From positions 271,654,411 to 271,718,410 of the forward strand of contig OZ010786.1 in NCBI GenBank assembly GCA_963932465.1: a stretch of 64,000 bases of DNA, in the 5' to 3' direction. Of this stretch, positions 11,130 to 22,257 are shown in pieces. The notes under the pieces were generated by a model that saw only the letters and a list, made by a program, of their open reading frames with translations, made no database searches and was not told where the DNA came from. The stretch comes from Maratus speciosus (taxonomy: Eukaryota > Arthropoda > Arachnida > Araneae > Salticidae). Each line of letters begins with the position of its first letter. The first letter of the stretch is position 1. The translations under genes were made by a program, and so were the position numbers.

Positions 11130-11363
11130 GTCCCACCAGTGGCTGAGAGGTTCTGCTGTCGAAGTTGGTAGGCGTGAAGTGTTGGGTTCGATCTCAAACG
11201 CGCCCGTCGGCCTAATCGTTCGGAGTTTTCGTGGTTTTCTTCGTGCCATGGATTTCCATGCGTAAATACGGGTTAGGTTCCCTTAGAAAGACCCACGAAG
11301 GGCAACCTTCCCCTCGGGCGTATATCTCTAGTGTAGATAATCGGCCGTCAAAATTAATCAACC
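11130..11363 (+). mobile_element. tRNA-derived SINE with 9-bp target duplications
   Basis: A 234-bp insertion interrupts the 8012-type repeat. It is flanked by TGCTCTTTG at 11121-11129 and 11364-11372, and the uninterrupted relative near 8090 shows the empty site. Inside are an A-box-like 'agtggctgagagg' (11138) and a B-box-like 'gggttcgatctc' (about 11184), spaced as in a tRNA gene. They are followed by a unique body and a tail. These are the RNA polymerase III promoter elements that drive SINE transcription. It codes for nothing and relies on a LINE reverse transcriptase. Confidence 0.85.
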
Positions 11364-11480
11364 TTGCTCTTTGTTTATAAGAATTTAACTAATTCTTACT
11401 CACGAGGAAAAAATGAGTGGATCACGATAATTGAATATTTCCACTTTTTCTCAATATTGAATTTGGAATTGCAATTTAAA

Positions 11481-12540
11481 ACTAGTAGGATGTACCAATC
11501 CCAAAACTTTCTTCTATCTCATACATGTTAATACTTGAAAATTCGCTATCACACTTCCAAAATTAAATGGCAATCTATGCATCTCATGAGGATTCTAAAG
11601 ATATGAAATTCCGTGCATTAGTTGTTGAGATATGACTAACGCTGAAATCGTCTAAATCCAGCAAAATGCAGCCAAGCAACCTTTTGGGTGATTTATACCG
11701 AATCCTAATCAGCAACAATTTATGTAAACGTCCGACTGAATCTGAAGTTTGGAGAAAATCCGTGCATTAGTTTTTGAGATAGAGCTATTGCAAAAATCTT
11801 GAAAATTCCTGCATAGCAGTGCTACCTATTGAGTGATTAACACCAAAATCTAATTAGCAACAACTTGTGTCAGCGTATAACTAAATTTGAAGTTAGATGA
11901 AAATTCGTCCATTAGTTCTATAGATAGAGCTATTGCAGGAGTCGTGAAAAATGCAGCACAGAAGCGCCACCTATTGTACGATTTACACCAACACATAATC
12001 AACACCAAGTCATATAAAGTACTAACTGAATCTGAAGTTTTATGAAAATCCGTGCATTATATCTTAAGATAGAACTATCGGGGAAATTGTGTAAATCCTG
12101 CAAAATTCATCATAACAGCGCCACCTGTTGGGCGATTTACACCAAAACGTAATCAGCATCAATTTAGATCAAGGGTTAACTAAATCTGAAGTTTGATGAA
12201 AATCCGTGCATTAGTTCTTGAGTTTGCGAAAATCGTGAAAAATGCAGCAGAGCACAGCGCCATTTGTACCAACAACTAATCAGCATCAATCTGTATTAGG
12301 AACTAACTGAATATAAATTTTTATTAAATTCCGTGCTTTAGTTCTTGAGTTAGAGCTCCCACAAAATCTGTGTCACATATAGACAGACGGACCGACAGAC
12401 AGACTTACAGACAGACATTTTGTAAAAACATGTTTTTTTTTTTTAATCTCTGAACCCTAAAGCGTGTAAATCCCTCGAAAACTGGAATTCGAAAATTTTC
12501 ATGAATCCAATACTTTCTTCTTGTAAACATAGAAGAAAGT
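11481..12540 (-). mobile_element. F1 family element, copy 1 (diverged)
   Basis: Read on the minus strand it starts with the palindromic 'actttcttct...agaagaaagt' end, then a TCTGTCTG-type stretch, then about six units of 140-150 bp, and ends in 'tactagt'. The order is the same as in the plus-strand copies at 33758, 35079 and 60668. Only one unit keeps the exact AGCGCCACCT core (near 12118) and another nearly so (near 11961). It is inserted into the 8012-type repeat (right part resumes near 12685). Confidence 0.85.
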
Positions 12541-12684
12541 AAAATATCACTTATCAGAAAGTGTTCTTTATTTATGGCTACCTTTTTAGCCTCCAAATTT
12601 AGCGATATTTCACTAAGTTAGCGAGAATTTGCTGTTGGCTATTATAACTATGCAGTTTTAAGGGTATGAGTGTTTAATCAATGG

Positions 12685-12883
12685 TTACAACAATGAAAGA
12701 AAACATGCAATAAACCACGTTCAATAAGTCTCATAAATTAAAAATATATTTGGAAGAAATCTTTTATTTTTAACATGTCTTTTTTTCGAAATGTCAGCTT
12801 ATCCTAGAATCGGAAAAAAATGTACTATTTATTTAACAAAAAATTAAGCTATTTGGACAGTAATATTCGGCTAGTAAAATATA
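12685..12883 (+). repeat. Continuation of the 8012-type repeat
   Basis: 'acaacaatg' through 'cacgttcaataa', 'aaatgtcag' and 'ggacagtaa' aligns with 8222-8412, completing the copy split by the SINE and F1 insertions. The DNA between 12541 and 12685 has no recognisable content. Confidence 0.7.
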
Positions 12884-13083
12884 CACCGTTAACAATTTGG
12901 AGCAAACTGTTGAATCATTAGATAGTTTCTATTTATAACGGTTACATAACCATAATTTAACTTTATTCTGGCCATAATATGCTGAATAATATTGTCAGAT
13001 GCGCGCTTAATAATACGGTCAAATAAACATTATCTTTTAAAATGGTCAAATAACTGAACAGATTGCTGTAAATTTTTAACAGT
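12884..13083. mobile_element. Hairpin MITE family 1, diverged full copy
   Basis: Begins 'caccgttaacaatttg' and ends 'aatttttaacag', with 'ataacggttacataacc' and 'ttctggccata' inside, aligning along its length with 43874-44073. The two arms no longer pair perfectly, so it is older than that copy. Confidence 0.7.
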
Positions 13084-13304
13084 TTTTCAGTAAAAACAGA
13101 TCTACAAATGTGTATACAAATAATATTTGTAAGCATATATTAATATTGTTCGGCGGAACGTAATAAAAGATTACGACACATAGATAATCATTTAACCAAC
13201 ATATTGAAATATTGTGATAGCTCAAAAGCGGGCAAAATAATGTTTGTTTCATCATTTTTTTTTTCTAATCGTTTAATTAGGTTGTTTTAGCTCTCACTTC
13301 TTTT

Positions 13305-13329
13305 GAGTGTGTGTGTGTGTGGGGGGGGG
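13305..13329. repeat. (GT)n followed by a G run
   Basis: About eight GT dinucleotides run directly into nine G residues. Confidence 0.9.
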
Positions 13330-13536
13330 AGTCGAGAGCGGGTTTTAATCCTTAGGATAAACATATGGAAACATAGCAAAATTTCAAAATGAAAGAAAAG
13401 GATATTTAGAGATATGCAATCTATTTTATTATCATCGTATCGCTAAGATAATAACTGAAATGCGTGTGTTTTATTGTATTTGTTCAGTTATTTAAAAAAT
13501 TAGTATGATTCAAAAACTCTAAAAAATTCCCTGGCT

Positions 13537-13561
13537 TTATTTATTTATTTATTTATTTATT
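13537..13561. repeat. (TTTA)n microsatellite
   Basis: Six tandem ATTT units at the left edge of composite repeat copy B. Confidence 0.9.
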
Positions 13562-13563
13562 TT

Positions 13564-14570
13564 TTGGCTGTTACGGAATAAATGAAAAATCGGATAGTTA
13601 AAAATGGATGTCTCCTCCTAGATGGTCTTTTAAAGTACTGATAAAATGAATATAATGATTTTAACGAGGTTGTTAAAAAAAACACAGCATTTAATAGCAA
13701 TAAAAATTTTAGTGATCGTATTTTTATTTCACTAAAATTTCCAAAATTGAATACTCATTCTAAAATGGAATAAAATTATCAAATTATCGTTTATGTATTT
13801 TAACCTGAGCATAAAAAAATTAATTAAGGTGCAAAAAAATTAATAATTCTATGTATTTTTTATAGTTAAAATGAATTTTAATTAATCTGTTAACGACTAT
13901 AAATTTTAAAAGCTTTCAAAGAATGTCCAAACAAAAAATTCTCTAAGTATATCCTATATGGCATTTTAATCTGACAACTTTAGAATAACGAAGAAAAAAT
14001 TACAACCGATGATTATAATTTAATTACCGAATTCGAAACATAATTATCTTAACATTCTACCATTATTCCTTTTGCATTATATATTTTTTTGAACATCTAT
14101 AATTTACTTTTCACCTTTTAATTTATTTATAATTTGAAAAAAAAAAAAAAAAAACGTAATGGCGATACAATTAATATTAATTAATGATAAGCATTTTTAA
14201 TAAAGTTTTCAAAAAATTAGCAGTTGCCCATCATTCTAGTACTTTTTATACGAACTTTTTTTTCTAATTCCCCCATTTCTCTTTTTCTTTTACTGATTAT
14301 AAATTCCCGTGAAAAAAGGAACATTACACAGCAGTAATATAAAATAAATTAAAAGCACCTCTCACATTTTCGAGAATTTTTTATGCATGGAATAATAAAG
14401 AATATGTCATGCAATTTCATTTCTTAAAATATTTCCAAAGAACATTTCCTTGAATAAAATAAGTAGTTCTAAAAATAACTTTTTGCAGAAAAGGAAAGGA
14501 CGTTTCTATTTTGTTAAAAGGAGGCATACAGCAGAGGCCTGTTAGCAGATAGGGAGAAAAAAAAAAGTCG
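13564..14570 (+). repeat. Composite repeat, copy B, left part
   Basis: From 'ggctgttacggaataaatgaa' to 'gagaaaaaaaaaagt' this aligns with 22258-23990 (once the nested 734-bp element there is removed) and in its middle with 10418-11040. Its right partner is at 15296-16395. The intervening 14571-15295 is not shared. Confidence 0.8.
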
Positions 14571-15295
14571 GAAATTGTATGTCAAACGTGGCAAATGAAG
14601 TGCGTTCGTATCATAACTAGTTTTATAAATATTCAGATCTTGGTGCAAGTGCTGTTGCACTCTTACGCAAAAATGCATGAACACGAAAGTTATTATGAAT
14701 ATATATATATATACATATTAAATTCATTAATATGGTAATAGCATCTTAAATAGAACGAAATCATCCTGGCAACCTAGAATCATTACTTATCATGGAATAT
14801 CATTGAACTAATTACGCATGATAGGATTTAATAGAATGAAGAAAACTTTTATTAATGTCTTTTCACGTTTTGATTCAATTTTCATAAAATTTGAAATGAT
14901 GTATCCAATTATTTGCGTGGCCATGATAAATATTTTTTGCACCGCATATTCTACAGAATGTATATTTTAGTGCACTTCTTAAGTGCATATCAATTTCATT
15001 ATGTTGACAAGGGTGTAACGTCATTAAAATGCATTTGAAACTATTTTTCCCATTGGCCGTAATGTAACGGAATACTTTATACTGTCCCTATAATTGAACT
15101 TTACATCCGATTTTCATAAAATTTGAAATGACTCGACAAACTTCTGCAACGATTATATATTTTAAATTTCAAAGCATTCAGTTGGGTAGTTTTTGCGATG
15201 TTATATGCGGACTGGCAGACAGACAGGTGAACGAACTAGACGACGAATGTAGGTGCTACGTTTTTATGTAATTACGAACGCACGTAAAAACAAAC
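14571..15295. other. AT-rich insertion or unique spacer in the composite repeat
   Basis: Absent at the corresponding place of copy C (23990-24305). A 'gcggactggcagacagacaggtgaacg' type stretch near 15207 resembles the CTGTC-rich ends of old dispersed repeats. No frame or terminal repeat was identified. Confidence 0.4.
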
Positions 15296-16395
15296 AAAAA
15301 AAAGACGCGACAAAGGCTTCCAAATCGGAACATGAAAATACACTTAACTCTATTAAACGTAACCTAAACCTTTTTTAAACGTAAAAATTACATTGTGCTT
15401 ACAGAAAGAAAACCTTCCCTTTATACCTGCTAAGGTGGAAAACTGCTTAAAACGAATTTTTTTCTGTGGTGCTTTGCGATTTCTTAAAGTTTTATTATAC
15501 TAAATAAACACAAAAATGTTATGCAGTGAAACCTCCGAAAACGGAATCAATGAGACAATGGAATTTTTACTTTTAAAACAAAATTTCATTATAAACAGGT
15601 ACGTTACACAGGGTTTACTTAACTTATTATAGTAAAACCTGTGAAAACGAAATCGCTATCGACCCCAAACAATCCGTTTTAAACATGTTTCCGTCTATGC
15701 CAGTAGGTTTGTAAGGTCTTCCTACCGAAGGAATTATAAAAATTTTCAACTATAGGCATGTTCTGTGCTCATTGGTTTTACTGTATTTATTATCACTGTC
15801 CATTAAAATACTTTTAAAAATTGATAAAACAAAAAATAATTATTTTTGCAAGTTTCTTTTGAACATCTGTAACTTTTAACTATAGGTTATCAATCTGAGT
15901 TTTAAAACTTTAAGATATTAATATTTCAAAAAACATAAAATATACAAAATATTACACAAAAGTCAACTAAATGTCCTTCAAGAATAAAAAAATTACATAA
16001 AATTATAAAAATTACCTACAGAAAGAAATCTTACAAAAATTCCTAAAACTGAAAAAAATGCATATTTGAAAATTAACAGGTTATTGTAACCTGTTGCCAA
16101 GCTGTTGTATCAATGGAACCTGTTAAAAGAAAGTAACTGCTTTTTTCATCTCCATTCTGTAGCCATATTCATCTCTAGTAATTTTCCATCTCTAGTTTGT
16201 AGTTTGTTAAAGTAGCCACTGATGCGCTAATTACTTGATTTAATTGATTAACGCTAATACAGCCGGAAGGGGGTAAGGGGTGTACAACATTCTTTAAATA
16301 ACATGATACTAACTTACCTTTTTTGTGCAAAATGTGTTCTGCACAACATTTTGCGTGTTTTAGCAACAAATTACAGTAATAATAAATGGTAACCT
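15296..16395 (+). repeat. Composite repeat, copy B, right part
   Basis: Aligns with 24305-26156 plus 33589-33745. It provides the uninterrupted reference that dates the Helitron-like and hAT-like insertions: 'ttatactaaataaac' near 15500 is the empty Helitron site, and 'gtagccac' near 16213 the empty hAT site. A 154-bp block, 15630-15783, has pogo-like ends (AGTAAAACC...GGTTTTACTG) bounded by TA, and it is also present in copy C, so it predates duplication of the repeat. Confidence 0.85.
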
Positions 16396-17013
16396 TTTTT
16401 TTTCAGTGTATGGTTATGCACAAATCTCTTATGTGCAATAGCAGCTCCTCATTATATCCTTTGTTAAGATATATAGTTCTTTTTTTCTTGTCTTCCCCCA
16501 AAAGTAATATAATCCACATTTAATTATGTTTATTGTATTATGTATCTAACTTCATTTCGATAAGGGAATTATAACTTCTTGTATATTAACTTTCTTAATT
16601 TTTGAAAGTCCTAGGTTATGTCTCGTTCATTTGCTTGTCCACCAACAGGTGCAATAAAAGGTTAATTTGTTAATTATTCTGTGTCCTCAATTTCAAAATT
16701 GTAGTCGTCAAAGTTGTAGTCGTCGTTAACTACATTTCCGATACAGTATTTATAGTTCTAGGTCGCCACAAAATATAAAGAGATTTTCCGACCGCAGATT
16801 ATACTTTCTATATCTTAAGGCTGAACATTAATTCACTCATTATTCCAGCCAAAAAATCTAATTACGTATACATAAAATCCGGAAAATAACTCCACAAACA
16901 AATATAATAATTGGTTAAGTTAACACAAATTTAGCTTAATATTTAAGACATAGCTATAATCTATAAATTATTGGAAATTATATTTTGAAATAAGCCACTT
17001 TGAAGTATCTTTC
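16396..17013. other. AT-rich DNA, nothing recognised
   Basis: No frames, no inverted repeats and no RNA fold noted. Confidence 0.5.
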
Positions 17014-17016
17014 TAA

Positions 17017-17307
17017 TCACTGCTTACTCTGAGGACTTTGAAAAAAATTGACAAAAATCTCCCAACCTCTAGTGAAATATCTGACACAGAAATATTGGAA
17101 CACTTCTTGTCTTCGCAAGTTTCAAGCAGACCTGCTAGTGAAGATGAAGATTACAACATAGACGAAAAGCCAGATTCTACACCCACTGCGGCTGACGCGC
17201 ACAAATGTCTTCGTACAATCAGAAGGATACCAGAGAATCGAGGTGCAGAACAGGAACTATACAGCAAGTATTACTCTCTTGCTAAAAACATTTTATTATG
17301 TTATTAA
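17017..17307 (+). pseudogene. Possible pogo/Tigger transposase C-terminal fragment
   Basis: An open stretch of about 96 codons with no start (stop at 17014, TAA at 17305-17307). It is S/T-rich, then acidic (an 'SEDEDYNIDEKPDS' stretch), then a short helical part with an 'LRTIRRIPE' motif. Pogo and Tigger transposases end in the same way: an acidic linker followed by a helix with a 'L..L..(F/Y/I)' pattern. No catalytic D or DNA-binding domain is present, and no terminal repeats were located. A short fragment of an unrelated protein is equally possible. Confidence 0.3.
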
Positions 17308-17420
17308 CATTAATGTAAACATTTTATTAACGTTTGATTATTCCGACCAAATAAAGCACCATTCATCAGTTTTTCATAGAGCCTAATAAAGTGAGTAATA
17401 ATGCGTAATTAAAATAATGT

Positions 17421-17440
17421 TATCCCAACAAAAAGTTTTC

Positions 17441-17482
<42 letters not shown>

Positions 17483-18399
17483 CCAAGTTCTCCTTAATGT
17501 ATCGGCCAGAAAAAGTAGTAATATCTGAAGTTCGCAAAAGTTAAAAGCCAAACATCTCAAATCTTTCATTGAAAATGGCTTCCTGCGACTTGGCCGTTAA
17601 TGCCTTCTACAGCATTTCAAAATTAATGATTGGAAATTACGCATTTATGAATTATTTAAATATTAAAGGTAATATTAGAATGCAAAGAGGCAAATTCACA
17701 TAAAGGCATTATAAGTAAAAGATTTCTGATAACTACCATTCAGTTTCAACAAACATTAGTTTTGATTACAGATCATTTAGTCCACTTGCGGTTTCATTGC
17801 CATTTTGTACGGTCTAAAGCTAAAGTCATTAACGTAAAACCCAAGAAATAAAACAAAATTTATTTACTTCAAATCTCACAATATGTTACATTATATTTTA
17901 TTGTATAATATTGAAATATTGTGTATTGACGAAAGAAATTTTTTTCGTTTGAACATTTATTATAGTTTGCCTGCAAACATTAAGAGGTATTCGATTTATA
18001 AACTGTTAAAAGCTGATACTAATTGTGTTTTAGCAATTAGGGATATTATCTCCTGAATACAAGTATTTTGTTATTTTTAACTTCAAAGCATTTAAATAGA
18101 CTGAAGTTGTTTAAATGCTTTTTTCAAATGTGTATTTTATTTCTGTACTATGTGTCACAAAATGCCTAAAATAATCAAAAAATGTAGTTGGCATGTAGCT
18201 CATTTGTACATATTTTAAAATTTGAAAAACTCTCACGAAGGCATTAACGGCCAAGTCGCAGGAAGCCATTTTCAATGAAAGATTTGGGATGTTTGGCTTT
18301 TAACTTGTGCGAACTTCAGATATCACTACTTTTTCTGGCCGAAACATTAAGGAGAACTTGGCGCTTTTTTTTTTTTACCGAAAACTTTTTGTTGGGATA
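17421..18399. mobile_element. 979-bp DNA element with long terminal inverted repeats
   Basis: Left arm 17421-17606 and right arm 18238-18399 are reverse complements over about 165-185 bp. They begin TATCCCAACAAAAAG and end in the complementary CTTTTTGTTGGGATA. Both arms contain an A (or T) run, 'aacttggc' type blocks and a shared 'ggccgttaatgcctt' inner edge. The arms differ mainly in the length of the A run (about 38 versus about 13). The 630-bp interior has no frame, so the element is non-autonomous. A target duplication is not clear; only AT/TA dinucleotides flank it. Confidence 0.85.
17443..17480. repeat. Poly(A) run in left arm
   Basis: About 38 consecutive A residues, against a T run of about 13 at the mirrored position 18365-18377. 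Confidence 0.95.
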
Positions 18400-18468
18400 T
18401 CACTACTTTTTGTATGTTTTTTCAAGTTTGTTATTCTAAACTATATTAATATGAAAAAACTTAATCTT

Positions 18469-18788
18469 CGATACTTTTATGTTAGCCGGGAACAAATCTC
18501 CTCATTTGCCTTTTGTTTCTTCGCCAATAGCAGTTTTCATTTTTCACATGTGTAAATAGAAACAATGCTTTGATAAATAAAATATTTTGGTTTATGTTAT
18601 TATTTCTTATTTATTTATTTCTGTTAAATATTCTAATAATTAAAATGAGGGAAATGCATCTATTTTAAATGACATGACTGAAAAGTATATATCTTTAAAT
18701 GAAATGAATGCAATATGAACAATTTAGTAGGGCCAGACAGTATTTGGCGATTTGCCACTTGCGCCCGGCTAACATAAAAATACCTAAA
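18469..18788 (+). mobile_element. MITE family 2, copy 1
   Basis: Bounded by ACTTTTATGTTAGCCGGG on the left and CCCGGCTAACATAAAAAT on the right. An inverted relative of about the same length lies at 46480-46815 and shares end sequence and internal order ('tcgccaatagca', 'tatttggcgattt'). There is no coding capacity. Downstream 18880-19000 also matches the flank of the other copy (46372-46470), so the mobile or duplicated unit may be larger. Confidence 0.8.
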
Positions 18789-20107
18789 TTTATTTTATTG
18801 AGCTTTACAAATGTATACTTTATTTCTTTTTATATTAAAGTACTAGCCGCCTCTAGCAAGCAGTATTTACCGTATTACTTTCATGTTAAACGTTGCATCA
18901 TGTTACTGTTATTCATAATTTAATTTACTTGCCCATTCTTTCGCCAATTCGAAAGCTTTTGATAGAGAAATCAAGAACTTTTTACGATCATGGAAGCACA
19001 TCATATATTTTGTGTTGTTATGTATTTCATCTTTCGTGACAAATATCTCTTAACACACTTATGCATGTTTCCTTAGCAGTTACAATTCGTTCTCTAATGC
19101 GGAAATTTTTAATTCTATTAAGTAATCTTTTCTAATTGGGCTCATTGCCAATTGTTGTATTTTAACTGATACGACTGGGTACACCTGAAATGGTTCTTAC
19201 GAAATCCTTTCACAATATCTGCATTTGCATTAAACCATATTGATGCTAATAATTTTTTGTTTCACGTTAACCTTTTCAATAGACTCGATTACGGAAGAAT
19301 ACAAGGTCACTGCCATGATCCCATTTGAAAATCTATCATTCTTCTCATCTGATCGTGTTGAAGAATTAGTCAATGTGCCATGGTTTTAAGATTTTAGCTA
19401 ATTTTATTCGAAACCTGAAAACTAAAATGCGAGGAACCGTATTATAGAAGATTCATTCTAATGTACATATTGATTAACAGGTTACATATTATAGAATTAT
19501 AATAATCATAAGGGGAACTGGCAGTTTCAATGCTTTAATAGTTTCCGTAAATTCTCTTTATATAATACAGAAGTTTTAGCGGTGTAAAGGTTAACAACAT
19601 AGTCACAGTAAGTATAATAACATTACAATATAATAACAATAGCAGAGGTTTTGGGCAGTGACGAAACTATTAGCACTTTGGAAATATTAGTACGTTATAT
19701 CATTTAACTATTCAGATGATAAGCGGAAAAATAAAAATAGATGGCTCGCATTAATAATTAACTCATTGAAAAATAGCCACTAGCGTCAAATATTCGCCAA
19801 GCTTGGCGGCATTTAGCAAAGTTTCGCCAAATTTGGTAATATATCATGACAATTCTCAAATTTGGCGACAAAAATGTTTTGTTTATTCTGACGTCATAAG
19901 GATGCATATGTATTATGTATTATACACATACCTATAATATGTATGATGCAAATGTATTACGTATTATATGCATATGTATAATATGTATGATGCATATGCA
20001 TAAGTTCATTAACATCACTAAAACGCACTTAAAGGAATAGTGTTTCATAAATAGTAGGGATAATTGCCAGATTGACCAGAGTGCTATTGAGATTAGAATA
20101 CCGATAT
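18789..20107. other. AT-rich DNA with short repeat relics
   Basis: 18880-19000 resembles 46372-46470. 19780-19875 has several 'ttcgccaa/ttggcg' motifs in both orientations. 19900-20005 has imperfect 'gtattatatgcatatg' duplications. No gene seen. Confidence 0.5.
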
Positions 20108-20515
20108 TTATAATAGACTGGGAGGCGTCTGTACACACCATCACATCATCAAATTTACAGGTGAAATTTTAGGATTAGTTAAAACTAGATTAGCATATTT
20201 AAATGCAACTGGTCTGTTAAGTCATATATTGGTTGAAACCACCTGAAGATCTAATTTTAGCGGTTAACTGATAGGTTTATTCTTGTATTTTCCTGCATCC
20301 AAAAGTTTGGAAACATGGAGGAATGGGTGCAGGAAAGCACAATGGAAAATCCACCAATTAATCCGTAAAATCGGGTCTGTAGGTGGTTTCCACAAAGATA
20401 TGACTTGCAGACCAGTTACATTTCAATACGCTTATCGATATTTAACTGATCCTAAAATTTCAGCCGTCAAGTCGATGAGGTGATGATCTGTGCAGACGCC
20501 TCCCGGTCTTTAATA
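20108..20515. mobile_element. Small fold-back element (about 400 bp)
   Basis: The left arm from 20108 (core GGGAGGCGTCTG at 20120-20131) and the right arm to 20515 (core CAGACGCCTCCC at 20493-20504) pair over about 150 bp. An apical hairpin (TTCCTGCATCC at 20290-20300 with GGGTGCAGGAA at 20325-20335) closes the structure. No frame spans it. Its single-stranded form would be one long imperfect hairpin. Confidence 0.85.
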
Positions 20516-20590
20516 AAATTTGTTTTAAAGAAGTAAAAGATAGAAAGATGGACAGATAAACTGAAAGATTTGCCTTATTAAGATTTTTGT

Positions 20591-20678
20591 AAAAGCATAT
20601 AAAAATTCATTCAGCTTGAAATCATGTAACACCTTTATAACTCAGGCTAATTTTCTGTAATCGGGTTTTGGCGACCAA
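20591..20678 (+). repeat. Direct repeat, first copy (partner 21391-21476)
   Basis: 'aaaagcatata', 'ttcagcttgaaatca' and 'ttttggcgaccaa' recur in the same order about 800 bp downstream. This may be a pair of element ends; the 20700-21390 interval between them is AT-rich and has no frame. Confidence 0.6.
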
Positions 20679-21390
20679 CATATCTTATCTATAACTATAA
20701 TCTTTCTTTTAAATATTTAAAATTAACAATAAATTAACAGTAAGTAGGCTAATAATACAATATAATAACATTAGCAGCGGACATCGAACGCCGAATCTGT
20801 CGCACATCGTCAAAGACAGTTTATTAGTTACACATTTCATTTAATTAAAAGGAGATTTTTAAACTTTCATATGGAATTAGAATATTTTTCCACTATAGAG
20901 ACATTGGCATTTTTTTTTAAATCTTGGCGCAATTCGGACTTCATAAACTGAGATATGTCGCCAAATGATATAAACAACTACGAAAACAAACCTGACGAAC
21001 TTTTATGTTATTTATATGTATTTATATATATACATAAACATTTTATTTATACATGTATAAAATATTATTTTTTATATACAGATTATTTATGTTGGTATAT
21101 AAAAAAAAATAAACGGGTTCCTTACATTAAATAAATTGTATACATATGGAAAAAATTGCTTGTGTGTATGACACAGTAAATAGGTTGCCAGAAAGTACGT
21201 TTTTATCAAATTTCTTTTCTCGTCAAGGCTATTTTCTGTATTTCGCCAAGGCTACTGTATCGGAAACGTACCGAATTGCGGTTATATTTTGTTAAATGTT
21301 TTATTGTTTTAATATCGTAAATATATCATAACCTATACTGATTAAAATTTTTAGGTATATTCATTTTTTCCTATTTAACAAACATCTTTG

Positions 21391-21476
21391 GAAAAGCATA
21401 TATATAAAATGTTATTCAGCTTGAAATCACGTGACCGCCTTCAAAGCTCTGTAATCGAGTTTTGGCGACCAAAATT
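21391..21476 (+). repeat. Direct repeat, second copy (partner 20591-20678)
   Basis: See the partner; roughly 75-80% alike by eye. The following 21480-22217 is slightly richer in GC and shows a 'tttcgaaaactactaaat' motif, but no gene that I can support. Confidence 0.6.
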
Positions 21477-22218
21477 GGCACAATTGAATGTGTAGGAACT
21501 GTTTACGGCCAAATGAACACCTCCTGTTTGAAGGGTTTAGAGGCGAAAATTCTGTGTTTTCAGATTTTTCTGGTTAATTGTGCTACAAAACCGACTTACT
21601 TGTGAAATTTCATGATTCTACGACTTTTAGAAGTACCTTAGTTATTTGATGATGCGAAGTGAGTCAGTGACAAAAAAGCGCTTTTTCGGAATTTAATATT
21701 TCGAAAACTACTAAATATAGAAATATGAAATCGTGGAACCTTAGTTCAGTTTGACCATACGAACATATGTATAAAAGAAAAATTTCTATATCTCTCCCTA
21801 AAACGACGTTATGAGGGGGTGAAAAGTATGCCGAAATGGTTCAGGAAAAGGTAGCTTACGGCTTGTGCGAACTTGGCGGGCGCACTGCCGTGCTCCCAGA
21901 TATGTAGTAAGTATTTATTTTTATATGTGTGGTAGTTATTAATTTTGAATGAATAATTAACTAATTTTAAACAAAAGAAATTAATCCTGTTTGTTAATGT
22001 CATTAGATGCCAGAATATGCAATTTCTTTCGGAGTTTGCGGGGTACCACCTTCGTTTTTGGGTTCAGGAATGTCGCCGGATACAAAAATCTGCCGCTTAC
22101 TAAAATCAATTTGGCGCAAAGCGAATATGAATTTATTAATTGGCGGTTATTGTATTTATAAATCTAGATATAGAACAAACGCATCTTATTTGCCCCGCTT
22201 AACGTACGATTTCCGACT

Positions 22219-22255
<37 letters not shown>

Positions 22256-22257
22256 TT

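Noticed and set aside
22007..22252. 81-residue plus-strand frame
   Set aside because: It ends in a T-run-coded phenylalanine stretch and shows no domain.
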